From assembly GCF_025770785.1 (NCBI RefSeq), contig NZ_JANZLA010000009.1:1-64000 (forward strand): a stretch of 64,000 bases of DNA, read 5' to 3'. The DNA is from Cellulomonas sp. SG140. Its GTDB lineage: Bacteria; Actinomycetota; Actinomycetes; Actinomycetales; Cellulomonadaceae. The position numbers and the translations under genes were made by a program. Shown here in pieces: positions 7,806-15,537 of this stretch. The stretch's first letter is position 1, and every line of letters begins with the position of its first letter. Below the pieces are notes generated by a model. The model saw only the letters and a program-made list of their open reading frames with translations. It did not search any database and was not told the DNA's origin.

Positions 7806-9036
7806 CCCGCACCGCGACCGCCCGCACCGCGGACCCGACCGCCAGCAGCCCGACGCCGGCCGCCACCGCCCAGCCGGGCAGCGCCGTCGCGAGCGCCAGG
7901 CACCCGACCAGACCCATCACCGGCACCCATCGCGGTGCGATCCGGTCCGCCGCCGGCTGCGTCCAGGCCGCCGCGTGGCCGATGCCGTAGTAGAGCAGCA
8001 CGCCGAACGACGAGACCACCAGCACGCCCGTCAGGTCGACCGTCAGCGTGAGCACCACCACCGTCACGCCGACCAGCAGCTCGGCCAGCCACGGCGCCCG
8101 CGAGCGCCCGCCGACGGCGGCCCACCGGCGCGGCAGGTCACCCTCGCGCGCCATGGCGAACGCCGTGCGGCTCACCCCGGCGAGCAGGGCGAGCAGCGCA
8201 CCACCCGCTGCCGCGACGGCGGCCACCCGCACGGCCGGCACCAGCCAGCCGGCGGTCGCCGTGGCCGTGTCGAGCACCGGCGCGCGCGACCCCGCCGCAC
8301 CGTCGACGCCGAGGACGTGCAGCACCGCGACCGCCACGGCGAGGTACCCGACCGCGACCAGGGCGAGCGCGATGCGGATGGCCCGCGGGATCGTCGTGCG
8401 AGGCTCACCCACCTCCTCGCCGAGCGTGGCGACGCGCGCGTACCCGGCGAAGGCGAAGAACAGCAGGGCCGCGCCCTGCAGCGTGCCGCGCACCCCGCCG
8501 GGCAGACCGTGGGGAAGCACGTCGCCCGGCAGCGCGTCGGCGTGCCGGCGCAGGGCGACGACGACGACCGTGACCAGCACCACCACCGCGACGGCGAGCA
8601 GCAGCCGCGCCGCCGCCGCCGTCCGCGAGACGCCCGCGAGGTTGACGGCGACGAGCACCACGACGATCAGCGCGGCCACCGGCCGGTGCCACGCCGCCGG
8701 AACCAGGTAGGCCGCGACCGTCCCCGCCATCACCGCGCACGACGCCGTCTTGCCCAGCACGAACGCCAGCCCCGCGAGGAACCCGGGCCACGGGCCGAGC
8801 CGCTCCCGTCCGTACGCGTAGACCCCTCCGGCGCGCGGCAGCACCGCCGCCAGCTGGGCGGTCGACGTCGCGTTGGCCCACGCGACCAGGGCCGCCACCA
8901 CCAGGGAGACCAGCACCCCGCCGCGCGCGGCGGCCGTCGCGGGCCCCAGCACCACGAACACCCCGGCGCCGAGCATCGACGACAGCCCGATCACCACCGC
9001 GTCGGTGGTGCCGAGCCGTCGGTCGAGCGTCGGCAC
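7735..9036 (-). CDS. APC-family amino acid permease
   Basis: A 433-residue integral membrane transporter with about 12 predicted helices. The first helix region has the APC fingerprint GLSSMLGAGVFVVLGP, where the unwound Gly-rich segment binds substrate; helices then alternate with short charged loops to the end. The family exchanges or imports amino acids or polyamines with protons; the substrate here is unknown. The GTG start at 9036 directly abuts the TAG of the upstream acetyltransferase, so the two form a tightly coupled pair. Its 3' end overlaps maoC on the other strand by 71 bp. Confidence 0.87.
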   Translation of the reverse strand: MPTLDRRLGTTDAVVIGLSSMLGAGVFVVLGPATAAARGGVLVSLVVAALVAWANATSTAQLAAVLPRAGGVYAYGRERLGPWPGFLAGLAFVLGKTASCAVMAGTVAAYLVPAAWHRPVAALIVVVLVAVNLAGVSRTAAAARLLLAVAVVVLVTVVVVALRRHADALPGDVLPHGLPGGVRGTLQGAALLFFAFAGYARVATLGEEVGEPRTTIPRAIRIALALVAVGYLAVAVAVLHVLGVDGAAGSRAPVLDTATATAGWLVPAVRVAAVAAAGGALLALLAGVSRTAFAMAREGDLPRRWAAVGGRSRAPWLAELLVGVTVVVLTLTVDLTGVLVVSSFGVLLYYGIGHAAAWTQPAADRIAPRWVPVMGLVGCLALATALPGWAVAAGVGLLAVGSAVRAVAVRVRRSAAGRPSRSGGDGVGAGPTR

Positions 9037-9612
9037 CTACGTCAGCCCCACGCGCTGCTCCAGGCCGGCCCGCACCGCCGGCCACTCGTCCGCCAGCACC
9101 GAGAAGTACGCGGTGTCCCCGCGGCTGCCGTCGGGCCGCACGCGGTGGCTGCGCAGCACGCCCTCGGCCGTCGCGCCGAGCCGCAGGATCGCCCCGATCG
9201 ACCGGGAGTTGGCCGTGTCGGCGCGCAGGGCGACGCGCGCGAGGCCCCAGTCGTCGAACCCTTGGCTGAACAGGGCGAGCTTGCTGGCGGGGTTCACCGT
9301 GGTGCCCCACACCCGGCGCGCGTAGTAGGTGAACCCGATCTCGGCGCGGCCGGCGGCGAGCGTCACGTCGTACAACGAGGTGCTGCCGACCACCGCGCCG
9401 CTGGACTCCTCGACCACGGCGAACGCGTACCGGCCCGGATCGGCGTCCGCGGCGGCGATCAGGTCCAGCACGTCGTCCGGCGTGCGCGGGACGGGGCTGC
9501 TCATCCCGCGCCACATCGGCTCGTCCACCAGGGCGGCGAGCGCCGGGGCGTGCACGTCGGCGAGCGGGACCAGCAGGACACCGGGCGCGGTGAGGACCAG
9601 GGAGTGGCGCAC
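9037..9612 (-). CDS. GNAT-family N-acetyltransferase (RimJ/RimL-like)
   Basis: A 191-residue acetyltransferase of the type that modifies N-termini, amino groups of small molecules or ribosomal proteins. The body follows the RimJ/RimL pattern: LVDEPMWRGM near the start, the core strand VVGSTSLYDV, then EIGFTYYARRVWGT and ASKLALFSQGFDDWGLARVALRADTANSRS, where NSRSIGAILRLGA is the usual acetyl-CoA-binding helix end. The GTG at 9612 gives a family-length protein; a longer frame upstream has unlikely composition. It ends directly before the APC permease start. The substrate is unknown. Confidence 0.85.
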   Translation of the reverse strand: MRHSLVLTAPGVLLVPLADVHAPALAALVDEPMWRGMSSPVPRTPDDVLDLIAAADADPGRYAFAVVEESSGAVVGSTSLYDVTLAAGRAEIGFTYYARRVWGTTVNPASKLALFSQGFDDWGLARVALRADTANSRSIGAILRLGATAEGVLRSHRVRPDGSRGDTAYFSVLADEWPAVRAGLEQRVGLT

Positions 9613-9726
9613 ATCGCGATGCTGCCATCCGGCACCCACAGCCCGCACCGGGGTTCCGACCCCCTGGCCCCTCGACGTCGGCGGGTCCCGGGCGGTCACG
9701 TCCCGCGGGCGTGGCACGGTGGTCGC

Positions 9727-10323
9727 GTGAGGCCCCAGCCGCTCTCCCCCGGTGCCGACCTGGACGGCGTGGACCTGGCGGACGTCGACCTGTCCGGCGC
9801 CGACGGGCACGACGCCCGCGTCCTGGAGTGCACGTTCACCGCCTGCCGGCTGGACGGCGTCCGCCTCGACGGCGCCCGGCTGGTCGACACGTCCTGGTCA
9901 CGCGTGCGGGCCGACGAGCTGAGCCTCGCCCGCACCACCTGGTGGGACGGGACGCTGACCGACTGCCGGCTCGGCGCGGTGCAGGCCTACGGCTCCTCGT
10001 GGACGCGGGTGACCGTCCACGGCGGGAAGGTGGACTACCTGAACCTGCGCGAGTCCGAGCTGGTGGACGTGGTGCTCGACGGGTGCGTCGTCGACGAGCT
10101 CGCCCTGGGCGGCGCGACCGTCCGTCGGCTCGAGCTGCGCGGCTGCACGGTGCGCCGGCTCGACGTGACGGCGGCCCGGCTGGTCGACGTCGACCTGCGC
10201 GGCCTGCGCGGGCTGGAGCACATCGAGGGGGTCGCCGGGCTGGCGGGGTCGACGATCACCGGCGACCTGCTGCTGGAGCTCGCCCCGGCGCTCGCCGAGC
10301 AGCTGGGCATCCGGGTCGACTGA
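9727..10323 (+). CDS. pentapeptide-repeat protein
   Basis: A 198-residue protein made mostly of A(D/N)LXX-type repeats, for example LDGVDLADVDLSGADGHD and later VRLDGARLVDTSWS. These fold into a right-handed quadrilateral beta-helix. Some relatives protect DNA gyrase from fluoroquinolones or natural toxins by mimicking DNA; most have no known role and nothing here points to one. The GTG at 9727 starts just before the first repeat and is divergent from the acetyltransferase, with 114 bp between. No signal peptide or membrane segment is seen, so it is cytoplasmic. Confidence 0.82.
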   Translation: MRPQPLSPGADLDGVDLADVDLSGADGHDARVLECTFTACRLDGVRLDGARLVDTSWSRVRADELSLARTTWWDGTLTDCRLGAVQAYGSSWTRVTVHGGKVDYLNLRESELVDVVLDGCVVDELALGGATVRRLELRGCTVRRLDVTAARLVDVDLRGLRGLEHIEGVAGLAGSTITGDLLLELAPALAEQLGIRVD

Positions 10324-10347
10324 GCGCTCCGGGGTCCCGCGGCTCCG

Positions 10348-10382
10348 GACGAGCGGGTCCCGACGAGCGGGTCCCGACGAGC
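10348..10382. repeat. 14-bp tandem repeat, 2.5 copies
   Basis: GACGAGCGGGTCCC is repeated at 10348-10361 and 10362-10375, followed by seven bases of a third copy. It fills the short gap between the convergent pentapeptide and aminotransferase genes. Confidence 0.8.
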
Positions 10383-10387
10383 CCGCG

Positions 10388-11761
10388 TCAGACGGCCGGA
10401 CCGCAGGCCGCCGCCGCGGTGGCCGCCAGGTGGTCCAGCCCCGGCACGTCGAGCAGCGGCCGCGGGTCGTCCGCCACCGTCCAGCAGCCGTCCACGACCG
10501 TGTACTCCGCGGCCGGCCCGTCCACCAGCAGCCGGTCCAGGGCCGTGACCAGGCGATCCACCGCCTCGCTCGTCGTCCCGACGCCGACCGACGCCCGCAC
10601 CGCGCCGTCTGACGCGGACAGGTGCGCCAGCAGCGGGTGCGCGCAGAACCGCCCGTCCCGCACGCCGATCCCGTGCTCGGCGGACAGCACCGCCGCGACC
10701 AGCCCCGGGTCCAGGTCCGCGACCGTGAAGCTGACCACGCCGACCGGGTCCACCGAGTCCGGCCACACCCACAGCACCCGCACCCCGGGCAGCGCCTCGA
10801 GCCCGGCCACCAGCCGGGACCGCAGCTGCTCCTCGTGCGCCGTCAGTGCCCCGGCCGGCAGGGCGACCAGCGTCTGGCACGCCTCCGCCAGCGCCACCGC
10901 GCCCAGCACGTTCGGCGAACCGGCCTCGTGCCGCGCCGGTGCCGGCTGCCACAACGTCCGGTCCGGACGCACGTCGCGCACCGCACCGCCACCGGCCAGG
11001 TACGGCGTGCCCGCGTCGAGCCAGTCCCGCCGGCCGACCAGCGCGCCCGCGCCGAACGGTGCATACGTCTTGTGCCCCGAGAAGGCGACGTAGTCCGCGC
11101 CGCTGGCCGCCAGCGAGAAGCCGCGGTGCGGCACCAGCTGGGCTCCGTCGACGGCCACCCGCGCACCGGCCTCGTGCGCGGCCGCCACGACGGCGTCCAG
11201 CGGCAGCGACTCCCCGGTCACGTTCGACGCCCCCGTGACCGTGACCAGGGCGTACTCGTTGGCGGCGAGCTCGGCACGCAGCGCGGCCAGGGTCCCCGCG
11301 ACGGTGGCCGCCACCGGCAGGATCGTGGTCCGGTGGCGGGCGCGGGCGGCATGCACCCACGGCAGCAGGTTGGCGTGGTGCTCCACGTCGAGCACCAGCA
11401 CCGCGCCGGGCACCACGCCGGCCAGCAGGTTCAGGGAGTCCGTGGTGTTGCGCGTGATGATCGCGACGTCGTCGGCCCGCGCCCCGACGAACGCTGCGAC
11501 CGTCGACCGCGCGGACTCGTACAGGGCGGTGGACACCTGGGAGAGGTACCCCGCCCCGCGGTGCACCGAGGCGTACAGGGGCAGTACCTCGGCGATCCGG
11601 TCCGCCACCGACTGCAGCGCGGGGGCGCTCGCGGCGCAGTCGAGGTTGGCGTAGACGACGCTGCTGCCGTCCACCAGCGGCACCAGGGTGTCGGCCCCGA
11701 CGACGGGCAGCAGGGCGGGGATGTCGGTGCAGACGGGCGACGTCTCGAGCACGCTGGTCAT
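10388..11761 (-). CDS. class V aminotransferase-fold PLP enzyme (cysteine desulfurase-like) under SAM-IV control
   Basis: A 457-residue fold-type I PLP enzyme. The Schiff-base lysine is in AFSGHKTYAPFGAG near residue 230, the cofactor aspartate in VAVDGAQLVPHRG, and a Cys in RDGRFCAHPLL sits where SufS/Csd desulfurases have their catalytic cysteine. A sulfur-transferring or C-S lyase reaction is therefore likely, but the exact substrate is unknown. The ATG at 11761 has GGAGG 8 nt upstream; that SD can pair with CCTCC ten bases earlier. The leader contains a SAM-IV riboswitch (11830-11947), so expression should fall when S-adenosylmethionine is plentiful. This places it in methionine/cysteine metabolism and not with the iron-sulfur cluster genes. 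The divergent operon encodes a rhodanese and MetZ. Confidence 0.87.
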   Translation of the reverse strand: MTSVLETSPVCTDIPALLPVVGADTLVPLVDGSSVVYANLDCAASAPALQSVADRIAEVLPLYASVHRGAGYLSQVSTALYESARSTVAAFVGARADDVAIITRNTTDSLNLLAGVVPGAVLVLDVEHHANLLPWVHAARARHRTTILPVAATVAGTLAALRAELAANEYALVTVTGASNVTGESLPLDAVVAAAHEAGARVAVDGAQLVPHRGFSLAASGADYVAFSGHKTYAPFGAGALVGRRDWLDAGTPYLAGGGAVRDVRPDRTLWQPAPARHEAGSPNVLGAVALAEACQTLVALPAGALTAHEEQLRSRLVAGLEALPGVRVLWVWPDSVDPVGVVSFTVADLDPGLVAAVLSAEHGIGVRDGRFCAHPLLAHLSASDGAVRASVGVGTTSEAVDRLVTALDRLLVDGPAAEYTVVDGCWTVADDPRPLLDVPGLDHLAATAAAACGPAV

Positions 11762-11829
11762 GGCAGTCCTCCGGCGGGAGGGACCTCGGCGAGGTCCGCG
11801 CTTGCCCTCCGCCGGACGGCGGACGGCCC

Positions 11830-11947
11830 GGTCGTCACCCGGGGCACCCCGCCGCGGAGGGAGGGTTGCCGGCCAGCGAGCCGGGGCTTGCACGCCGCCT
11901 GCGGACCCGTGCGGGACCCCAGCCGGCGCTCGCTGGCGCTCATGACC
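11830..11947 (-). ncRNA. SAM-IV riboswitch
   Basis: Read on the minus strand, the leader opens with GGTCATGAGCGCCAGCGAG and continues, after a variable arm, with AAGCCCCGGCTCGCTGGC, CGGCAACCCTCC and GGGGTGCCCCGGGTGACGACC. These blocks match the SAM-IV consensus as I know it, including P1 (GGTC with GACC) and a 9-bp P2 (GCCAGCGAG with CTCGCTGGC). The arm inside P2-P3 is longer than in typical members. Downstream, CCTCC-cgcc-GGAGG can hide the ribosome-binding site, which suggests translational control. Confidence 0.88.
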
Positions 11948-11953
11948 GAGACG

Positions 11954-11983
11954 AGGTTCGGCGGCGCCCGGGCCCGCTGTCAA
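11954..11983 (-). promoter_or_regulatory. promoter of the SAM-IV transcript
   Basis: On the minus strand TTGACA (11983-11978) is followed after 18 bp by GAACCT (11959-11954). A start about 7 nt later falls on the first base of the riboswitch P1, which supports the assignment. Confidence 0.55.
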
Positions 11984-12055
11984 CCGCCCACGCCCTTGTA
12001 TCTCGTCATGCAAGACACTTCGTCCGCGCACTGGGACGGCGCTCCGCCCCGGGCA

Positions 12056-12061
12056 TAGCAT
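12056..12061 (+). promoter_or_regulatory. -10 element of the S-box/rhodanese-metZ transcript
   Basis: TAGCAT lies 8 nt before the first base of riboswitch P1 (12069), the expected distance from the start site. No consensus -35 is seen. Confidence 0.5.
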
Positions 12062-12068
12062 CTCGCCA

Positions 12069-12172
12069 CCATCCAGAGCGGCCGAGAGACCCGGATCGAC
12101 GACGCCGCAGCAACCCGCGGACCACGCCCCACGGCGCGGACCGGACACGGGTGCTACCGCCGGGACCGATGG
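12069..12172 (+). ncRNA. SAM-I (S-box) riboswitch
   Basis: The aptamer has P1 CCATC (12069-12073) with GATGG (12168-12172), then AGAG, P2 GCGGC with GCCGC enclosing the kink-turn bases CGAGAGACC and GACGAC, the AGCAACC junction, and GGGTGCTACC before the P1 3' strand. These are the core S-box blocks. The P1 3' strand runs straight into the ribosome-binding site (GGAGGAG, 12171-12177, sharing two bases), so SAM binding should block translation of the rhodanese-metZ operon. Confidence 0.85.
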
Positions 12173-12180
12173 AGGAGCAC

Positions 12181-12600
12181 ATGAGCGACATCGACGACCT
12201 GACCCCGCGCGAGGCCTGGGACCTGCTCGCGTCCGACGAGCATGCCGTGCTGGTCGACGTCCGCACGGCCGGCGAGTGGCAGCAGATCGGCGTGCCGGAC
12301 ACCGCGGACCTGGGCCGCGAGCCCGTCTTCGTCGAGTGGCTGTCCGGGACCACCCACGCGGTGAACCCGCAGTTCCTCGACCAGCTGGCGCTGGCCGGTG
12401 TGCAGCCCGGCGACGGCCGGGACCTCGTGTTCCTGTGCCGGTCGGGCGTGCGGTCCGTCGCCGCCGGTCTCGCGGCGCAAGCGGCTGGTTTCGGTCCGGT
12501 GCACAACGTGCTCCAGGGCTTCGAGGGGGACGTCGGCCCGGACGGGCAGCGCGGCCACACCGGCTGGCGCGCCGACGGCCTGCCGTGGCGGCAGGCGTGA
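12181..12600 (+). CDS. rhodanese-domain sulfurtransferase
   Basis: A 139-residue single-domain rhodanese. The active-site loop is FLCRSGVRS, with the persulfide-forming Cys; the N-terminal VLVDVRTAGEW is the CH2A-type motif of the fold. Such proteins move sulfane sulfur between carriers. The ATG at 12181 has GGAGGAG ending 4 nt upstream, overlapping the S-box P1. It overlaps metZ as GTGA, the same pairing as Rv0390-metZ in Mycobacterium tuberculosis, so it may deliver or handle sulfide for homocysteine synthesis. The loop insertion EPVFVEWLSGTTHAVNPQF is longer than in GlpE. Confidence 0.9.
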   Translation: MSDIDDLTPREAWDLLASDEHAVLVDVRTAGEWQQIGVPDTADLGREPVFVEWLSGTTHAVNPQFLDQLALAGVQPGDGRDLVFLCRSGVRSVAAGLAAQAAGFGPVHNVLQGFEGDVGPDGQRGHTGWRADGLPWRQA

Positions 12601-13859
12601 GCCGCCGGGTCCCGGGACCCGCCGACTGGGACGACCGCCGGGTGGACCGCGCCGGGCTGCGGCCCGACACGCTCGCCGTGCGCGGCGGCCTGGTCCGCTC
12701 GGGCTTCGACGAGACGTCCGAGGCGCTGTTCCTCACCCAGGGCTACGTGTACGAGCGGTCCGCGGACGCCGAGGCGGCCTTCGCCGGTGAGGCCGACCGG
12801 TTCCAGTACTCCCGCTACGGCAACCCGACCGTGTCCACGTTCGAGGAGCGCCTGCGCCTGCTCGAGGGCGCCGAGGCGGCCGTGGCCACGGCCAGCGGGA
12901 TGTCCGCCGTGTTCACGACGCTCGCCGCGCTCGTCTCGTCGGGCTCCCGGATCGTCGCCGCCCGCGCGCTGTTCGGCTCGTCGATCGTGATCTTCGACGA
13001 GATCCTCACCCGCTGGGGCGTGCGCACCGACTACGTCGACGGCCACGTCCCGGAGCAGTGGCAGGCCGCGCTGGCCACCCCGGCCGACGTCGTCTTCTTC
13101 GAGACGCCGTCCAACCCGATGCAGGACCTGGTCGACATCGCCGCGGTGTCCGCCCTGGCCCACGCCGCCGGCGCCGTCGTGGTGGTCGACAACGTCTTCG
13201 CCACGCCCGTCTTCTCCCGCCCGCTCGAGCACGGCGCCGACGTGGTGGTCTACTCCGCCACCAAGCACATCGACGGGCAGGGCCGGGTGCTCGGCGGGGC
13301 GATCCTCGGGTCGACGGAGCTGCTGCACGGGCCCGTCCGCACGCTGATCCGCAACACCGGTCCGTCGCTGTCGCCGTTCAACGCCTGGGTGCTGCTCAAG
13401 GGGCTCGAGACGATGTCCCTGCGGGTGCGCCACCAGGCCGCCTCGGCGCTGCACCTCGCGGGCTGGCTCGAGCAGCACCCGGCCGTCGCCGGCGTCCGCT
13501 ACCCGTTCCTGCCGTCGCACCCCCAGCACCAGCTCGCGCTGGCGCAGCAGACGGGCGGCGGCACCGTGGTGACGTTCGAGCTGGCCGTGCCGGAGGGCGC
13601 CGGTGCGGACGAGGCCAAGCGCCGCACGTTCGCGGTGCTCGACGCCCTGCGGGTGATCGACGTGTCCAACAACCTGGGCGACGCCAAGTCGATGGTCACG
13701 CACCCGGCGACGACGACCCACCGCAAGCTCGGTGCCGCCGGCCGCGCGGCGGTCGGCATCGCCGAGTCGACGGTCCGGTTGTCCGTCGGCCTGGAGGACG
13801 TGGACGACCTGGTCGACGACCTGTCCCAGGCGCTGGACGCCGCCGGGTCCGCCGGCTGA
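12597..13859 (+). CDS. metZ: O-succinylhomoserine sulfhydrylase
   Basis: A 420-residue PLP enzyme of the Cys/Met metabolism family that makes homocysteine from O-succinylhomoserine and sulfide. The signature runs from YSRYGNPTVSTFEERL (residues about 70-85) through FFETPSNPMQD to SATKHIDGQGRVLGG with the PLP lysine. SLGDAKSM is present here as NLGDAKSMVTHPATTTH, a MetZ trait. The GTG start overlaps the rhodanese stop, so the two are coupled and both sit under the S-box. A cystathionine gamma-synthase reading is possible on family grounds, but the sequence blocks fit MetZ better. A 9-bp-stem hairpin follows directly. Confidence 0.92.
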   Translation: MSRRVPGPADWDDRRVDRAGLRPDTLAVRGGLVRSGFDETSEALFLTQGYVYERSADAEAAFAGEADRFQYSRYGNPTVSTFEERLRLLEGAEAAVATASGMSAVFTTLAALVSSGSRIVAARALFGSSIVIFDEILTRWGVRTDYVDGHVPEQWQAALATPADVVFFETPSNPMQDLVDIAAVSALAHAAGAVVVVDNVFATPVFSRPLEHGADVVVYSATKHIDGQGRVLGGAILGSTELLHGPVRTLIRNTGPSLSPFNAWVLLKGLETMSLRVRHQAASALHLAGWLEQHPAVAGVRYPFLPSHPQHQLALAQQTGGGTVVTFELAVPEGAGADEAKRRTFAVLDALRVIDVSNNLGDAKSMVTHPATTTHRKLGAAGRAAVGIAESTVRLSVGLEDVDDLVDDLSQALDAAGSAG

Positions 13860-13891
13860 CCGGCCGGGCGGCTGACAGACCACCCGGCCGG
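13860..13891. terminator. hairpin between convergent metZ and VIT genes
   Basis: CCGGCCGGG (13860-13868) and CCCGGCCGG (13883-13891) form a 9-bp stem with a 14-nt loop. It begins directly after the metZ stop and lies 25 bp from the convergent VIT stop, so it may serve both. There is no T run. Confidence 0.55.
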
Positions 13892-13916
13892 GGGCCCGGG
13901 CGGCCCGCCGAGCGGG

Positions 13917-14690
13917 TCAGGCGACCGTCGTCCCGAAGATCTTGCCGACGGCGTAGGTGATCGCCATGGTCAGGATGCCCATGCCGACGTTGCGCAGGAT
14001 CGCCCGGCCCTCCGGCGCCTTGCCCAGGCGAGCGCTGAGGAACCCGGTGAGCACCAGGCCCACGACGACGGCCACCACGGTGGCCCACACCCGCGCGCCG
14101 TCGATCGGCAGCAGGATCACCACCAGCGGGATGAGCGCGCCGACCGCGAACGAGATGAACGACGAGCCTGCGGCGTGCCACGGGTTGGTCAGCTCGTCCG
14201 GGTCCAGCCCGAGCTCGGTCTCGGCGTGCGCGCGCAGGGCGTCGTTCTTCGTGAGGTCCCGAGCCACCTCCTCCGCGACCCGCCGGGAGATGCCCTTCGC
14301 CTGGTAGAGCCGGGTGAGCTCCTCGAGCTCCTCGTCCGGCATGTTCTCCAGCTCCCAGCGCTCCTTGGTCAGCAGCGCCTTCTCGGTGTCCCGCTGGGTG
14401 CTGACGGACACGTACTCACCGCCGGCCATGGACAGCGAGCCGGCCACCATGCCCGCGATGCCCGCGGTGGCGATGGCCGTGACCGAGGTGGTGGCACCGG
14501 CGACGCCGATGACGATGCCGGCGGTGGAGACGATGCCGTCGTTGGCGCCGAGCACGCCCGCACGCAGCCAGTTCAGCCTCGATCCGACCTTCGCGTCGTG
14601 CGGCTCCTCGTGCAGCTCGGCCGGGTCCTGGCCGCCCGGTGCTGGCTGGGTCGGCTGCGGGGCGGACGTCGACTCGGGCGCATCGGTCAT
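13917..14690 (-). CDS. VIT1/CCC1-family iron/manganese transporter
   Basis: A 257-residue membrane protein of the vacuolar-iron-transporter family, which exports or sequesters Fe2+ or Mn2+. The family signature LRAGVLGANDGIVSTAGIVIGVAGA starts near residue 42 and GSLSMAGGEYVSVSTQRD follows at the end of helix 2. A cytosolic helical segment with many acidic residues (LENMPDEELEELTRLYQ) corresponds to the metal-binding hairpin. Three more helices follow, ending with GMGILTMAITYAVGKIFG. The first 35 residues are a Pro/Gln-rich tail. The ATG has GGGAG about 7 nt upstream. It is convergent with metZ and divergent from the DUF1345 gene. Confidence 0.9.
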   Translation of the reverse strand: MTDAPESTSAPQPTQPAPGGQDPAELHEEPHDAKVGSRLNWLRAGVLGANDGIVSTAGIVIGVAGATTSVTAIATAGIAGMVAGSLSMAGGEYVSVSTQRDTEKALLTKERWELENMPDEELEELTRLYQAKGISRRVAEEVARDLTKNDALRAHAETELGLDPDELTNPWHAAGSSFISFAVGALIPLVVILLPIDGARVWATVVAVVVGLVLTGFLSARLGKAPEGRAILRNVGMGILTMAITYAVGKIFGTTVA

Positions 14691-14746
14691 GGCGACTCCC
14701 GGAAAACGAAGGGGTGGTGGCCACCGGCGTGGCGGCCCTGGTCACG

Positions 14747-14752
14747 ACTCTA
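14747..14752 (-). promoter_or_regulatory. -10 element for the VIT gene
   Basis: TAGAGT on the minus strand, about 57 nt before the start codon. It leaves room for a short leader with the visible ribosome-binding site. Confidence 0.35.
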
Positions 14753-14820
14753 GGCCGGTCGCCGCGCACGTACCCGGCCGGTGGCGGGCACTGCCGGCTC
14801 GCAGGCGGTTGACTCCTCCC

Positions 14821-15501
14821 ATGGCCGATCACCACTCCACCGACCCCGCCGAGAGCCATCGCCTGCGACGGCTCAGCGGGTGGCTCGACGTACGCCCCGG
14901 CATCCGCATCGCGGTGTCCGCCGCCGCGGGCGTCGCCGTGGGACTGGTGCTGACGTGGGACTCCGCGGTGGCGGCCGCGATGGGCGCCTGGGCCACCGCG
15001 GGTCTGCTGTCGACCCTGTGGACGTGGCTGGTGATCGTGCCGATGAACGCCACCGAGACCGCCGTGCACGCCACCCGTGAGGAGCCGGAGCGGTTCGCGG
15101 CGCACCTCATCGTCATCACCGCGGCGCTGGCGAGCCTGTCCGGCGTAGTCCTCGTCTGGACCGGGGCCGAGAAGAAGGCGGGCGCTCTGGGCATGGCCAC
15201 AGTGCTCGCGGCGATCTTCGCGTCGTGGGCGGCGATCCACACGATGTTCGCGCTGCGCTACGCGCGCATGTACTACACCGGGCCCGACGGCGGCGTGGAC
15301 TTCCACCAGCAGGAGCCGCCGCAGTACACCGACTTCACCTACATGGCCGTGACGGTCGGGATGAGCTTCGCCATCTCCGACACCGACCTCAAGGCGTCGT
15401 CGTTCCGGCGGACCGCACAGGTGCACGCCCTGCTGTCCTACCTGTTCGGCACCGTGATCCTGGCGCTGCTGGTGAACCTGGTCGCGGGGCTGTCGAAGTA
15501 G
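14821..15501 (+). CDS. DUF1345 membrane protein
   Basis: A 226-residue protein with about five membrane helices. I recognise the DUF1345 pattern in the C-terminal half: YTDFTYMAVTVGMSFAISDT, then RRTAQVHALLSYLFGTVILALLVNLVAGL. The function of the family is unknown. A conserved-looking polar loop, YYTGPDGGVDFHQQEPPQYTDF, joins helices 4 and 5 and contains two acidic and one His residue. The ATG at 14821 gives a short polar N-terminus and a basic RRL segment ahead of helix 1. It is convergent with purQ with 36 bp between. Confidence 0.85.
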   Translation: MADHHSTDPAESHRLRRLSGWLDVRPGIRIAVSAAAGVAVGLVLTWDSAVAAAMGAWATAGLLSTLWTWLVIVPMNATETAVHATREEPERFAAHLIVITAALASLSGVVLVWTGAEKKAGALGMATVLAAIFASWAAIHTMFALRYARMYYTGPDGGVDFHQQEPPQYTDFTYMAVTVGMSFAISDTDLKASSFRRTAQVHALLSYLFGTVILALLVNLVAGLSK

Positions 15502-15537
15502 CGCGTCGGCCGGCCCGCATGCGCGCGCCGCGCGGGG

